Part shown: positions 35,313 to 45,782 of the stretch, piece by piece | Layout: each line of letters opens with the position of its first letter | Numbering within the stretch: the first letter of the stretch is position 1 | Assembly: GCA_024364735.1 (NCBI GenBank) | Contig: JAGFNQ010009450.1 | Location: 1 to 64,000, forward strand | Length of the DNA: 64,000 nt | Source: Boesenbergia rotunda | Taxonomy: Eukaryota > Streptophyta > Magnoliopsida > Zingiberales > Zingiberaceae | Direction of reading: 5' to 3' | The notes under the pieces: model-generated | Database searches by the model: none | The model's input: only the letters and a program-made list of their open reading frames with translations | What the model was told of the DNA's origin: nothing | Program-made: the position numbers and the translations under genes

Positions 35313-36149
35313 TTAATTAGATCTTTCAATATCTTCAAAGTAGGTGGAGTAATTAGGGCCACTAGTTAAAGTTTTGTAATAATCTTCAATATTATCTATA
35401 ATTAAGTTATCATCTAAGAAAATTTCATCTGTACTATCCTCAAGAATATTTTCAACAAAATCATTTTTATCCTCAGAAATGTCTTCACTAATTTCAGAAT
35501 TATCTTTAGAATTCTCCTTAAGATTTTTAATTTTGAATTCATAATTATCTAAAGGATTTTCAAATTTGGGTTCAGATTTATCTTTAGGATTTTCAAATTT
35601 GAATTCGAAATTATCTTTAGGATTTTTAAATTTGAATTCGGAATTATCCTTAGGATTAAATTTATCTGAAAAATTATCAGAATTAAGTTTATTAGAATTA
35701 AGATTATCAGAATTAAGATTATCAGAATTAAAATTATGATAATTTATTTTAGAAATTACTAAATTGATGTTCTGGATTAAATAATTAATTTTTGTTATTT
35801 TAGTCATATCTGTATTTTCTAATTTGACATGCAAAATATTAATTTTACTATGCAGTAAATTTAATTTTTCAGAAAAATTATCTAAATAATTTACATATGA
35901 AAGTGCAAAAAATTTAAACATTTTCGGAACATAAATTTTACGTACCTTTGCCGGACACTAATTTATTTTGTAGTGTCCGTATTTCTCGCATTTGAAGCAT
36001 CTGATGTGGTCCTTGTTCCTCCGGACTTCGGGCGCTGGTGCCTCCTTTGCCGTCGGTGAGGAACGATTCTTATGAGTAGGGCACTGATATTTATATTGCC
36101 CTCTATCCCTACACATGAAGCATATAATATGGAATTTAAAATTTGACAT
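35313..36149 (-). pseudogene. Element E short gag-like ORF: two zinc knuckles plus Asn/Asp/Lys-rich tail
   Basis: Starting at 36149, MSNFKFHIICFMCRDRGQYK gives a CX2CX4QX4C knuckle (glutamine for histidine), then a 25-residue spacer and CFKCEKYGHYKIN-stop-C, whose last cysteine follows a TAG near 35961. The same frame continues as MFKFFALSYVNYLDNFSEKL with a coiled stretch, then repeats of SDNLN and NPKDNSEFKFK type, and an acidic end. Total about 279 codons with one stop. The capsid-like part of gag is missing. Probably RNA-binding if ever made (inference). Confidence 0.72.
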
Positions 36150-36241
36150 TTTAAAATATTATACCTGATTCACCCCTGGGCTCCCCCTCAACTCCTGGCG
36201 TCGTTGCTCCGTCGGCGGTTAGTCCGGTGAAGAGTGGCCTG

Positions 36242-36254
36242 GCTCTGATAGCAC
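36242..36254 (-). other. Primer-binding site of element E, one mismatch
   Basis: The minus strand reads TGCTATCAGAGCC, one base off TGGTATCAGAGCC, adjacent to the LTR end at 36256. Confidence 0.8.
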
Positions 36255-36255
36255 T

Positions 36256-36504
36256 TGTAGGACCGGTGCCGTCGATAGAGGGGGGGTGAATATCGACCGT
36301 GACAATCTACTAGCAGAAACTCGTAAACTTTCGATCAGAGCGTTAGTGCAGCGGAAAATAAACAGAAAGAATAAAAGCAATACAACGGACACGCGGGATT
36401 TAATTACTTGGTTCCCGACCCCCCAGGGTTAGTACGTCCAAGGCCTATGTACTCGGCGTGAGTCCACTATTGGTCTCCTTTCTGGAATTTCCGGAGGTGG
36501 AGAA
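36256..36504 (-). repeat. 5' LTR of element E, outer part lost to F
   Basis: Nearly identical to 30721-30975 of the 3' LTR; interrupted at 36505 by the TG of the LTR of element F. The remaining 1.2 kb should lie beyond F but is not in the window. Confidence 0.87.
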
Positions 36505-36586
36505 TGTTGATGCAGTCTGGTCCGATTGTTGTTTTAGTGTTGACAATGATTTAAGTTTGGTTGAGCGAATTTGGATTAAGTCCTGG

Positions 36587-37165
36587 TCGGGGACTAGGCA
36601 TGAAAGCCTGGTGAGTAAAGCCAGGTCCTAGCTTGGGAAGCTAGGTTGGATGAAACCCTGACTTGAAGGGCCAGGTCCTAGCTTGAGAAGCTAGGTTGGA
36701 TGAAACCCTGGCTTGGAGGGCCAGGTCCTAGCTTGGGAAGCTAGGTTAGATGAAATCCTGGTGAGTGAAGCCAGGTGATTGAAATCCTAGTGAGTGAAGT
36801 TAGGTTGAAATCTCGGTGAGTGAAGCCGGGTTCTGGTGAGTGAAGCCAGGTGATTGAAATCCTAGTGAGTGAGGCTAGGTTGAAATCTCGGTGAGTGAAG
36901 CCGGGTTCTGGTGAGTGAAGCCAGGTAATTGAAATCCTAGTGAGTGAAGCTACGTTGAAATCCCGATGAGTGAAGCCGGGTCCTGGTGAGTGAAGCCAGG
37001 TGATTGAAATCCTAGTGAGTGAAGCTAGGTTGAAATCCCGGTGAGTGAAGCCTGGTTCTGTGAGTGAAGCCAGGTGATTGAAATCCTGGTGAGTGAAGCC
37101 AGGTCCTAGCTTGGGAAGCTAGGTTGAACGAAGTCCCGGTGAGTGAAGCTGGGCATGGAGTCTTG
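36587..37165. repeat. Array of covarying stem-loops in the F LTR
   Basis: About 25 units of 19-20 bases. Loops are constant (mostly TGAGTGAAG or TTGGGAA) while the arms change in step: CCTGG/CCAGG, CCTAG/CTAGG, CTCGG/CCGGG, CCTAGC/GCTAGG. Some units differ at one arm only, giving a G-T pair or mismatch. A higher-order period of about 75 bases is visible in 36760-37090. Confidence 0.85.
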
Positions 37166-37224
37166 GTCCGGGGACCAGGATGAGTCAGAGAAGGCTAGGG
37201 AGGTCGTTCTCTTGACTTAGAGTT

Positions 37225-37745
37225 GACATGGGAGTCCCTGGATCGGTCTGGTGACCGATCAGGGAAGTTGGCACGAACTTCCTTCGTGGATCGGTCTGGT
37301 GACCGATCCAGAGAAGACTGATCGGTCTGGTGACCGATCAGGGAGAGTATAGAAACTTCGGTTGGCCTCTGTTCGGCTCCTGATCGGTCTGGTGACCAAT
37401 CAGGGAGACCCTCAGATCGTTCAGGCTGACCGATCAAATGTCGCGAGCTCCTCACTATGACCGATCAGGATCGATCCTGATCGGTCATGGAATGGCCTGA
37501 TCCGTTTGGGGACCGATCAGGGCTTTGGCCTGCCGAAGCTGGAGAAGGCTCCATCAGACTGTGGATCGGTCCGGTGACAGATCCACGAACTGTGATCGGT
37601 CAAGGTGATCGATCATAAAGAATCTGCGATTTCTGGTTTCACTTTGGACCAATCAGGCTGGAGCCTGATCGGTCAGGACTTAACTTGATCGGTCTGGTGA
37701 CTGATCAAGGTCCTCTCTGATCGGTCTGGTGACCAATCAGAAGCT
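37225..37745. repeat. GATCGGTC-TGGT-GACCGATC palindromes in the F LTR
   Basis: About ten inverted repeats with arms GATCGGTC and GACCGATC around a four-base spacer, irregularly spaced. Outer base pairs also vary together: TGGATC pairs with GATCCA in some, CTGATC with GATCAG in others. Confidence 0.87.
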
Positions 37746-38771
37746 GAGCTTTAATTCGAAATCGCTGTCAGACATCTGATCGCGTCTGCGTTTTCTCTGC
37801 TACCTGCTGATATTGTGTGATATTATTTGATATGCATTTGCTAAGCTTCTGTTGGAGTATGCAGGCTTTACAGGGATGATTCAAACACTCAAGCAGGGTG
37901 AGGCTTTCCGTTGAGCAGGTTTGACTGGTTTTCGTTTGCAGGAAACAACGTCTTCTGGCGCTAGCTGCAACGGCTGAGGAGTTGATGACCTGGGGCTCGA
38001 CTGGAGTGGGTTCAGTGAGTCCAGAGGAGGTCAGGGCTAGCTGGGCTAGTGCAGATGAGCAACTAGTGAGCTTTGCTGCAGAGGAGCGTCTGTGACCTGT
38101 GACCTATGACCTGGCGATCGACAGAAGGTTAAGTGTTGGCTGGCGATGAAGAGAAGGGGGGGGGGGGTTCTCTGAAACAGCAACGCTCGATCCATCTCTT
38201 GTCCATCACTCTGAATCTTGAAGCAACTTGAGCATACTCTTTGAGTGATCTGTTGAGCCATGACTTTAGCACCTAGAAGTGGCAGAGAGCTTAGCGAGTC
38301 CAGCAACAAGACACGAAGAGCAGGGATTTCTTGCGTGAGATTTGTGCCGAGTGGAGCTCGGTAAGGAGCTCTCTTGTGTCCTTTCTGTCCTAAGTGCTCT
38401 GTAAGCTCCTTATTGTTTCATTGTGCTTAATTTCATATACACTGATTGAAATGCTGTAGAGAGGTTACTCCACCGAGAAGGAGGTTGCATTCTATCCGGA
38501 TTTCTGGGGCTTGATCTGTCGACGATCAAGGGATCGCCCACCTTACGGGCACGCCAAGGAGTAGGGGTAAGTTATCCCCGAAACTTGTAAATCATCTTTG
38601 TTAGCATTTTGTGCTTGTGCTTAGTTTAGGGTTTAGTTTCTGCATCTCTCTATTTTTGTATTGCTTCCGCTGTGCTGCGACTAACCCTAAGTGCAGAATT
38701 CTAATAAGTGAAAGAAATTTGTGTCTGGCTACGTTCACCCCCTCCTCTCTAGCCATCCAAGCACCAACAAG

Positions 38772-38784
38772 TGGTATCAGACCT
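38772..38784 (+). other. Primer-binding site of element F
   Basis: TGGTATCAGACCT, two bases past the LTR end; the initiator methionine tRNA match extends over the first ten bases. Confidence 0.85.
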
Positions 38785-38827
38785 TGGGGCTCTATTCAAG
38801 CGGCTTAACATCCGAGAGCTATCAACA

Positions 38828-40018
38828 ATGGCTTTGAGAAAAAGGTTTAGCACCACTCGACCTCCCTTCTTCGATGGATCCGATTTTCAATATTGGAGGT
38901 CTCACATGGAGTACTACCTCAAGACCGACATCGGAATGTGGTTCTCCGTGAAGGAAGGCTTCATTCCTCCAAGAGACGCGGAGGGAAAAGAATTGGAGTC
39001 TTCACGTTGGTCGGCTGAGCAAACCCGAAATGGTGAAGCCGATGAGAAGGCGGTGGTGACCTTGCAACGTGGAATGAACAAAGACCAACTAATCAAGGTT
39101 GGTCCCTTTACAAGCGCAAAGGATTTATGGAACAAGCTCATTGAGCTTCATGAGGGCACTCGAGATTCGAGGATAGACAAGAGGGACTTGTTCCTCAATC
39201 AACTACAAAACCTCTCCATGAAGGAGAGTGAAACGGTAAGTGAGCTTCATAGTAGATTAAAAGTAGTCCTCAACGGTCTCCATTCCATTGACGAAAAGGT
39301 CGAGAACCGTGACCTTGTGAGGTACGTTCTAAAAGCTTTTCCAAGGAATGCCTTGTGGTCATCCATGGTAGATGCCTACAAGGTTTCTAAGGACTTGTCA
39401 ATTGTCAAATTGGATGATTTATTTTGTGAAATGGAGCTGCACGAAATGGCTAACAAAGGTACCAAGGAGAAGGGGATTGCTCTTGTGGCAGGGGACAAGA
39501 TCAAGAAGAAGGAAAAGAAGAAGGAGAAGAAGAAGGAGAAGGAAGTCTTTTCATCTTCATTCGAGTCCGAGTCCGAGTCCGAGTCCGAGTTCGAGGAGGA
39601 TGGTAGCGAATCTTATTCATCCGAGATGGCCAACTTTGTAAGGAGGATGATGAGGAAGAGCCGGCGCTACAAGGGTAAAGGTAACCCTAGTGAAGTTAAA
39701 ATTGATAAAACTAATATTACTTGCTTTGAGTGTAACAAGAAAGGGCACTACAAGAATGAATGCCCAAAGCTAAATAAGAAGGAGGAGAAATCAAAGAAGA
39801 AGAAGAAGGCCACATGGGATGAATCGTCCTCTAGTTCATCCGAAGAGGAAAAGGAGGAGAAGACTTGCTGTCATATGACTTTCATGGCCTTAGAAGAGTT
39901 AAACAAGGAGAGTGAAGACGAAGCGAGTAGCTCCTCAACTGCGCCTTCATCATCTTCGGATGATGAAGAGGTAATCTCTCCCGAGTTAGATAGTGCTATA
40001 GAACCATTGCATGTCTAA
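38828..40018 (+). CDS. Gag polyprotein N-part of SIRE-like element F (396 aa, open)
   Basis: Start chosen at the ATG giving MALRKRFSTTRPPFFDGSDF, because the upstream in-frame ATG at 38771 lies in the primer site. Residues 10-200 have the copia gag core (WRSHMEYYLKTDIGMW, LWNKLIELHEGTRDSRIDKR, VLNGLHSIDEKVENRDLVRY). A Lys/Glu-rich and Ser/Glu-rich stretch follows, then a zinc knuckle CFECNKKGHYKNEC, then an acidic serine-rich tail ending at a TAA. The frame is intact over its length, unusual here. Related gag parts resume downstream in another frame, so the protein is probably shortened. Confidence 0.85.
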   Translation: MALRKRFSTTRPPFFDGSDFQYWRSHMEYYLKTDIGMWFSVKEGFIPPRDAEGKELESSRWSAEQTRNGEADEKAVVTLQRGMNKDQLIKVGPFTSAKDLWNKLIELHEGTRDSRIDKRDLFLNQLQNLSMKESETVSELHSRLKVVLNGLHSIDEKVENRDLVRYVLKAFPRNALWSSMVDAYKVSKDLSIVKLDDLFCEMELHEMANKGTKEKGIALVAGDKIKKKEKKKEKKKEKEVFSSSFESESESESEFEEDGSESYSSEMANFVRRMMRKSRRYKGKGNPSEVKIDKTNITCFECNKKGHYKNECPKLNKKEEKSKKKKKATWDESSSSSSEEEKEEKTCCHMTFMALEELNKESEDEASSSSTAPSSSSDDEEVISPELDSAIEPLHV

Positions 40019-40449
40019 CTAGGGTGCTTAAAAAATCCTAGAACAAAGTTAAATTGTTGAAGTTAGAAGTAGAAAAATGAAAATCTTCTAAGGATGAGGA
40101 TATTGATGATATGCATGTAGAAATGTTAGAAGATGAGAACAAAACCTTGAGGAGCGAAGTTGAAAACCTCAAGAATATTCTTGAAAAATTTTCAACTAGC
40201 TCTAAAACATTAGACATGGTACTAAATTCCCAAAGGGCGGTTTACAACAAGGCCGGTATAGGTTACCGACCTAAGGAACCAACCTTTGTATCATTAATGC
40301 CAAGAACCCAAGTTAGATCACCTAATGATTCTATGGTTCAAAAAGTCAAAAAGAAAAAGACTAAGGCATGGGTGCCTAAGTCCTTCATGGTTGATGCATT
40401 AGGTCCCAAAATTTGGGTACCTAAAACCTCTACTTTTAGAATTGTATAG
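40019..40449 (+). pseudogene. Element F gag C-terminal coiled-coil part
   Basis: The frame 40111-40449 reads MHVEMLEDENKTLRSEVENL with KNILEKFSTSSKTLDMVLNS, a coiled-coil typical of the C-terminal part of SIRE gag, and ends in repeated W-V-P-K motifs. Stops and a frame change separate it from the 38828-40018 frame. The same part appears in elements J (about 51180-51290), K (about 55800-55920) and M (63120-63250). Confidence 0.75.
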
Positions 40450-42073
40450 CTTTGATTGAGGAGGAGCATCTATCAATATGGGTGGTTGATAATGGGTGCT
40501 CCGAATCCATGGTTAGGGAAAAATGGTCATCCACATGATTAGTTATGGAAAATTCATATTAGATAATTTGATCTCCATTGGTTTTTGTTCTTAAAACAAT
40601 GTAATCCCTTAAATAGTAATTTTTATGGATTTCATGTATCAAAGTACTTAATCATGCTTAAGTATTATCTACTTTAGTATTAAAGGTCTTCCATGATCAA
40701 GTTTGCTTCCAAAACAAGGAAGAAACTGTCTAGTTCATCTACAATAAATAGCAATACGTGTTCATTACTTCTAGTATCCACGGTTGGCAAATTTCTGTTT
40801 GAAAATTGAATGGTTGAGATCATGAATAGTATAGCTAAAGATTGGATGCATTTTCATCAACTGTTGCTATATATGCCATGTTTAACCTTTAGCCCATGTG
40901 GAAAAAGAAGAATTGTAAGTTGTTGCTAATAATTGAGATTAGGACTATGGACTAAATTAGATTATCAAAAGTATGTACACACTGATACAAACTAATCAAA
41001 AGTGAAAAATAATGGATCATTCATCAAAATTGATACAAACATGTGTTGTTTCTCTTCATGGAAACTCTTAATTCTTGATATGGAATAATACTTAGTTAAG
41101 GGACATAAAACATGTTTTTTTTGGGAACCCCTTCTTTGGATCAAACATATTTGGAACTTAATGATCATGCTTAGAACATACTGATTATGCTTTGATACAA
41201 ATTTGTTTTTAGAAAATCTTGATTCTTGAATGGACAAAGTTAGGGATTATGGAATTGATATAGATTTTGAACAAACTTGAGTATGTTTGTTCTTGTTTTT
41301 TTATGTGGAAATACACATTTTGATTAAGGGAACCTTTTAGAATCAAAATAACTAAATCTGATTGTATTCAAGTTTGAAAGGTGTGGTTGAAACGCAGAGT
41401 TTCTGAAATTTTTCAGAAACTCTCCTGATCAGAAATCTGATCGGTCCAAAAACCGATCAGGAAGCCTCCTGATCGGTCATCAGACCGATCAGGGATCCCT
41501 CTGATTGGTCTAGTGACCGATCAGACCAATTTTGATCAGCAAAGTTCCCTAATTGGGTCAAAACTTCTGAGTCCGATCTCCTCTCGTCGGATTGTATCAA
41601 TTTACTGATCATGACTGATACACACAAATCTGATACGAACCAATTATAATTAAAACATACTTGATCACCCATTGGTACAAACCTGGTACTAAGAGATCAC
41701 AAATTTGTTCAAATGGTAAAATATGGGTAGGAATTTTTAAGACCCTTGATTCTCAGGAATTTTTCTGAAACATCAAGTGTTAAAATGAGGTTTGGCTAAT
41801 CATACTTGGAATAAAACTTAATATTGATTTGATACAAACCTATGTTGGAATGTTCAAATTCATAAGAAAGAATTTGTTGAGTCATGACTCTTGTTCTTGA
41901 TGTCGTGTTTCAGAAATATTTTTGAAATGTCATATATTAAGAGAGTCTACACCCCTGTTGTGGAATGGAAATTGTTAATGCAGTCTGATCAGGAACGTAT
42001 CAGAGTTTCAGAATTTTGCTGAAAATTGATCGCTCCCCAGACTAATCAGAAATTATTCTGTATCAAATAATCA
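40450..42073 (+). other. Decayed 3' interior of element F
   Basis: At about 40478-40510 a protease-like WVVDNGCSESM can be read, after which no frame survives. The rest is AT-rich with repeated wording around TTGATACAAAC. At 41420-41525 three GATCGGTC-type palindromes follow a TTTCTGAAATTTTTCAGAAA inverted repeat. No integrase or RT wording was found, so pol is lost or was never present. Confidence 0.6.
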
Positions 42074-42074
42074 N
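42074..42074. other. Single N: probable assembly gap
   Basis: The only ambiguous base. To its left, F is unfinished; to its right, B begins in the middle of RT. Eight nested elements lose their expected second halves here. Confidence 0.85.
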
Positions 42075-43482
42075 CGACATGGAAGGTAATGTAGTTACCT
42101 TTAAGGCTAGATTAGTGGCAAAAGGATATCGTCAAAAATAAGGAATTGATTATGACGAAACCTATTCGCCAGTAGCTATGCTTAAATCCATTCGGATGCT
42201 CCTAGCCATAGCAGCTCATTATGATTATGAGATATGGCAAATGGATGTGAAAACAGCTTTCCTTAATGGAAACCTTCTTGAGGATGTATACATGATACAA
42301 CCTGAAGGTTTCACATCGGTTGATAAAACCAAAGTATGCAAGCTTCGACAATCCATATATGGATTGAAGCAAGCATCTAGGAGCTGGAACATCCGTTTTG
42401 ATGAGACAATCAAAGAGTTTGATTTCTCACAAAATCCTGACGAACCTTGTGTGTACAAGAAGGTTAGTGGGAGTGCAGTCGTATTCCTAGTATTATATGT
42501 CGATGACATTTTACTTATAGGAAATGATATATCAGTTTTACAGACAGTTAAAATTTGGTTGTCCAAAACTTTCTCCATGAAAGACCTGGGAGAAGCAACC
42601 TACATCCTTGGGATTAGAATCTATAGAGATAGATCAAAACGGTTGCTTGGTCTTTCGCAGTCTACATATATAGACCGAGTGCTAAAAAGGTTTAGCATGT
42701 CGGAATCCAATAAAGGTTACCTTCCCATCAGGCATGGGATCAACCTTTCAAAGTCTATGTGTCCGCGCACAGAAGACGAGAGGATTTGCATGAATAAGAT
42801 TCCCTATGCATCCGCGATAGGATCTATCATGTATGCAATGTTATGTACTAGGCCCGATGTATCGTATGCTTTGAGCTTCACAAGCAGATACCAGTCGGAT
42901 CCAGGAATGGATCATTGGGCGGCTATCAAGACAATCCTTAAGTACTTAAGAAGAACTAAGGATGTGTTCCTAATATATGGAGAAGGAGATATGGTAATAC
43001 GTGGGTATACAGATGCCAGTTTCCAGACAAATAAGGATGACTCCAAATCGCAGTCTGGATACGTATTTACTTTGAATGGAGGCACAGTAAGTTGGAAAAG
43101 TTCTAAACAAGACACCGTAGCGGATTCTACCACGGAAGCGGAATATATCGCAGCTTCGGAAGCAGCAAAGGAAGCAGTTTGGATCAAGAAGTTTGTCTCA
43201 GAACTTGGTGTGGTTCCAACCATTGATGAAGCAGTGCCGGTTTACTGCGACAACAATGGAGCTATTGCACAAGCGAAGGAACCAAGGTCTCATCAGCGAT
43301 CCAAACACGTGCTTCGCCGCTATCATTTGATCAGAGAGATTATAAGTAGGAATGACATACAAATTGAGAGAGTTCCCACTGAAAGGAATATAGCGGATCC
43401 TTTAACTAAGGTCTTGCCTCAAAGCAAGTTTGAGGGTCATGTTAGAGCCTGTGGTATTGGATACCGTAGCGATTGGCATTAG
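42075..43482 (+). pseudogene. Element B reverse transcriptase and RNase H, one visible stop
   Basis: After the N the frame reads GNVVTFKARLVAKGYRQK, a TAA at 42139-42141 and then 434 open codons (42178-43482). RT motifs QMDVKTAFLNG and catalytic YVDD (in VLYVDDILLIGND) are intact, followed by the complete RNase H with SSKQDTVADSTTEAEY and ADPLTKVLP. The stop fits a CAA to TAA change. This is the best preserved pol of its family here. Confidence 0.92.
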
Positions 43483-43496
43483 GCCAAGTGGGAGTT

Positions 43497-45782
43497 TGTT
43501 AGTGATATGAGAGAAGTGTCCTAAGGCAATCGCCTTATGATTGTAAACATTTATTTTAATAAATGATAATTCACTATTTGAGTATACATGTTTGTGTATT
43601 TGATTGGGATCTTAAACTCATCTACTGAATGTCCGCAATACAATTTACAGCATAAGAGAATTTGTGATGGGATCACAACTAGTGATTATCTCTATATGTG
43701 CAATTGTGAAGTATTGAAATTATCCCTAGTCGATGAATTGATAAAAACGGACACTATCAATTCTGTTGAGACTAGCATGGGTTATTCTCTAATCAGCTGA
43801 TTCTCACTAGCTGGTGACATTGGGATGTCCGGAGATAAACATGGATGCTAGTTAAGGGAACTAGTTCATTGGAGTGACTAGCTGTAAGACTTCATATGGG
43901 AATCTACATGTAGATATGTCAATGAAGTTCTTACTGCAGCTTAAGTGCGATGTTCCTTTGACTTGCGGTGTTCAAGTCATCTTGGTCATGGAGACTTATA
44001 CTTTAACATCTTAAGCAAGCATCTCCAAGGAGGTGTGGACCCAGGATGATTGGGTGTAAGCCGAAGTGCCCGAAGATGTTTGAACAGCCTACAAAGGATT
44101 CACCACTCCTTGCGAGGAGATGTATACCCAGGCCTATCGTCGGATTGTTACTCAAAACCTTTGGCCAGAGTATATCATGTTTAGAGTGTGAGTCTCTTAA
44201 ATACATGAGAGTAATTAGAAATCCAAAGGACGAGAAAGACACTACTTGGGCTAGGTGTGACGTAGTCAGTCTAGTGGGGACTGACACAAACAGACCATGT
44301 CCTGAACCAAGTGGGTATAAGGTGGTGAAGGGAATGGGGCACGATTCATTAGAGCTGCTGAAGGGTTTCAGAATAATTTCTTCTGAGGTCAAACCGTTGA
44401 TCTTTCGATTAATTGGGGATCATGATGTACTACTAGGTGCCACTCATGATCGTTCTATAATTGGATGATTATAGACGGCCAACATAAATCGAAAGCCTAT
44501 TTAGTCACACGCACTACGAGTAATCCGAGGGATTTAAAACGAGTTGAAAATTGGATTTTTCGATCAAGAGAAATAAGTCGAATCTGAGTTAATCAGAGAC
44601 GCAATGGAAGCTAAAAATGGCTAAGTCTTTTGAAGGCTTTTTGGGCGAATTAAATGAGTTTAATTCGCGTTGGTTCGGCTCGGTTTGGCCGGCCAAAGAG
44701 GGTACAAGCCCTCCTTGGTTGGCCGGCCACCTAGAGGGAGAAAAACCAATTAATTTTGGTTTAATCAATAAAATAAATCTAGCGCGATTTATTTTATAAA
44801 TTATGGATAAATAAATTTGTATAAAGAAATTTATATAAATAGATTTATAGAAATTTATTCTTTTTATGGAAGTTAAAATAATCCATGAATTGGTTTATTT
44901 TAATTTTATAAAATCAATTATGAATTGATTTTTCCATAATAAGAAAGTTTATAAATTTCTTATAAAATTTTATTCCATAATTTAAAGAGAAGAAGAATTT
45001 GTTTTATTATAAATTAGTTATAATAAGACTAGGCTTAACGGAATAAGTCATAAGAAATTTTATAAGATAAAATTCTTATGATAACTAATTCCGTTAATTC
45101 CGTTAAAGAGGAGACTTAGCGAGGGAGAAGCAACTATATAAGGAACCATAGGCAAGCCTTGGATTCTCAACTAATCAATTGAGTTGATTAAGAGTTAATT
45201 CTCTCCCTCTCTCTCTCTGTTACTCTCTTCTCCTTCTCCCTCCCATCTAGGGCCGGCGCCCAACCTAGATCTCCTAGGGCCGGCGCACCTTCATTGTTCT
45301 CCAAGGAGTTGGCGTGAGCAATCTACACCAAGGAGAAGCCAACCAAGAAGAAGAAGAAGCGGATCACATCTCCTTCCTTCTCGGAATTCGATTCCGTTTC
45401 TCGGGTGGTTAGTTTCCTATCTTTTCTCTTGTTCTTCTAGTTGTGCCTTCCGAGAATCTAGTAGTTCTCGTCGGCACAAAACTCGTGACTTTGTGAAGTC
45501 ATCCCGAAGAGAACTCGGCGTGGACGCGAATAGAGGCGGAGCTTCCAAGGGACGCTACGGTTGGATCTCGTCCCTTACTTCGAGTTACGAGAGGTACTTA
45601 GTAAATTAGTTTACTTTTCCGCAAAGTTTTAATTTATAATTATGTCAACACATCATAAGGTTGCATGCTAGATACGTGGTTAAAATAATTTAGGAAATTA
45701 TTTTATGCTAATTCTTCCGCTGCACGTAAAATTTAAAATTTTACTAACCCGTATCCTTGTCGACATGCACCCGGTCCCAACA
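43497..45782 (+). repeat. 3' LTR of element B (2286 bp)
   Basis: Starts TGTTAGTGATATG after the polypurine tract GCCAAGTGGGAGTT (43483-43496) and ends GGTCCCAACA. A TATATAAGG box lies at 45135. It lacks the tandem triplication of the A copy. Confidence 0.93.
44046..44468 (+). other. LTR-borne open frame, 140 codons, element B
   Basis: Sense-strand frame MIGCKPKCPKMFEQPTKDSP to SIIG, in U3, homologous to the 116-codon frame in the LTR of element A. The opposite strand is open as well (44392-44003). Differences between copies include both silent-like and replacing changes. No domain recognised. Confidence 0.35.

Larger units (their letters stand above)
30721..36504 (-). mobile_element. Non-autonomous SIRE-like element E (no pol)
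   Basis: Minus-strand order: 5' LTR (36504-36256, cut by F), mutated primer site, one short ORF with two zinc knuckles and an acidic repeat tail, about 3 kb of AT-rich non-coding DNA, polypurine tract, and complete 3' LTR (32190-30721). No protease, integrase, RT or RNase H wording is present, although both ends are. It sits inside RT of element D. It would need proteins of a related full element for movement. Confidence 0.82.
36505..38769 (+). repeat. 5' LTR of element F (2265 bp)
   Basis: Starts TGTTGATGCAG inside the LTR of E and ends GCACCAACA before the primer site. The order is a hairpin array (36587-37165), GATCGGTC palindromes (37225-37745), a G-run of about 12 near 38156, and the C-rich CACCCCCTCCTCTCTAG near 38738. 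No convincing TATA box was found. Confidence 0.88.
36505..42073 (+). mobile_element. SIRE-like element F, 5' part
   Basis: LTR, primer site, long gag frame, a second gag piece and a remnant of protease, followed by decayed DNA up to the N at 42074. Integrase, RT and 3' LTR are not seen. The GATCGGTC-type palindromes of its LTR recur at 41420-41525, a position where related elements carry their palindrome block shortly before the 3' LTR. Confidence 0.82.
42075..45782 (+). mobile_element. Ty1/copia element B (A family), 3' half
   Basis: RT, RNase H, polypurine tract and full 3' LTR of the family of element A, in plus orientation. It begins abruptly after the N and on the right interrupts element C exactly at the LTR end (45782/45783). 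Confidence 0.92.

Noticed and set aside
36587..37165. Regular repeats that could be taken for a CRISPR array
   Set aside because: Repeats vary in their arms, spacers are not unique, no cas-like genes exist, and the DNA is a plant LTR.
38771..38827. Upstream in-frame ATG of the F gag
   Set aside because: It lies in the primer-binding site; the ATG at 38828 gives the usual gag N-terminus.
42225..43223. Two minus-strand frames over 100 codons within B
   Set aside because: Antisense of the RT and RNase H frame.
45705..45782. Start of a 448-codon frame inside the LTR of B
   Set aside because: The first 26 codons are LTR sequence that happens to be in frame with element C; coding sequence of C begins at 45783.
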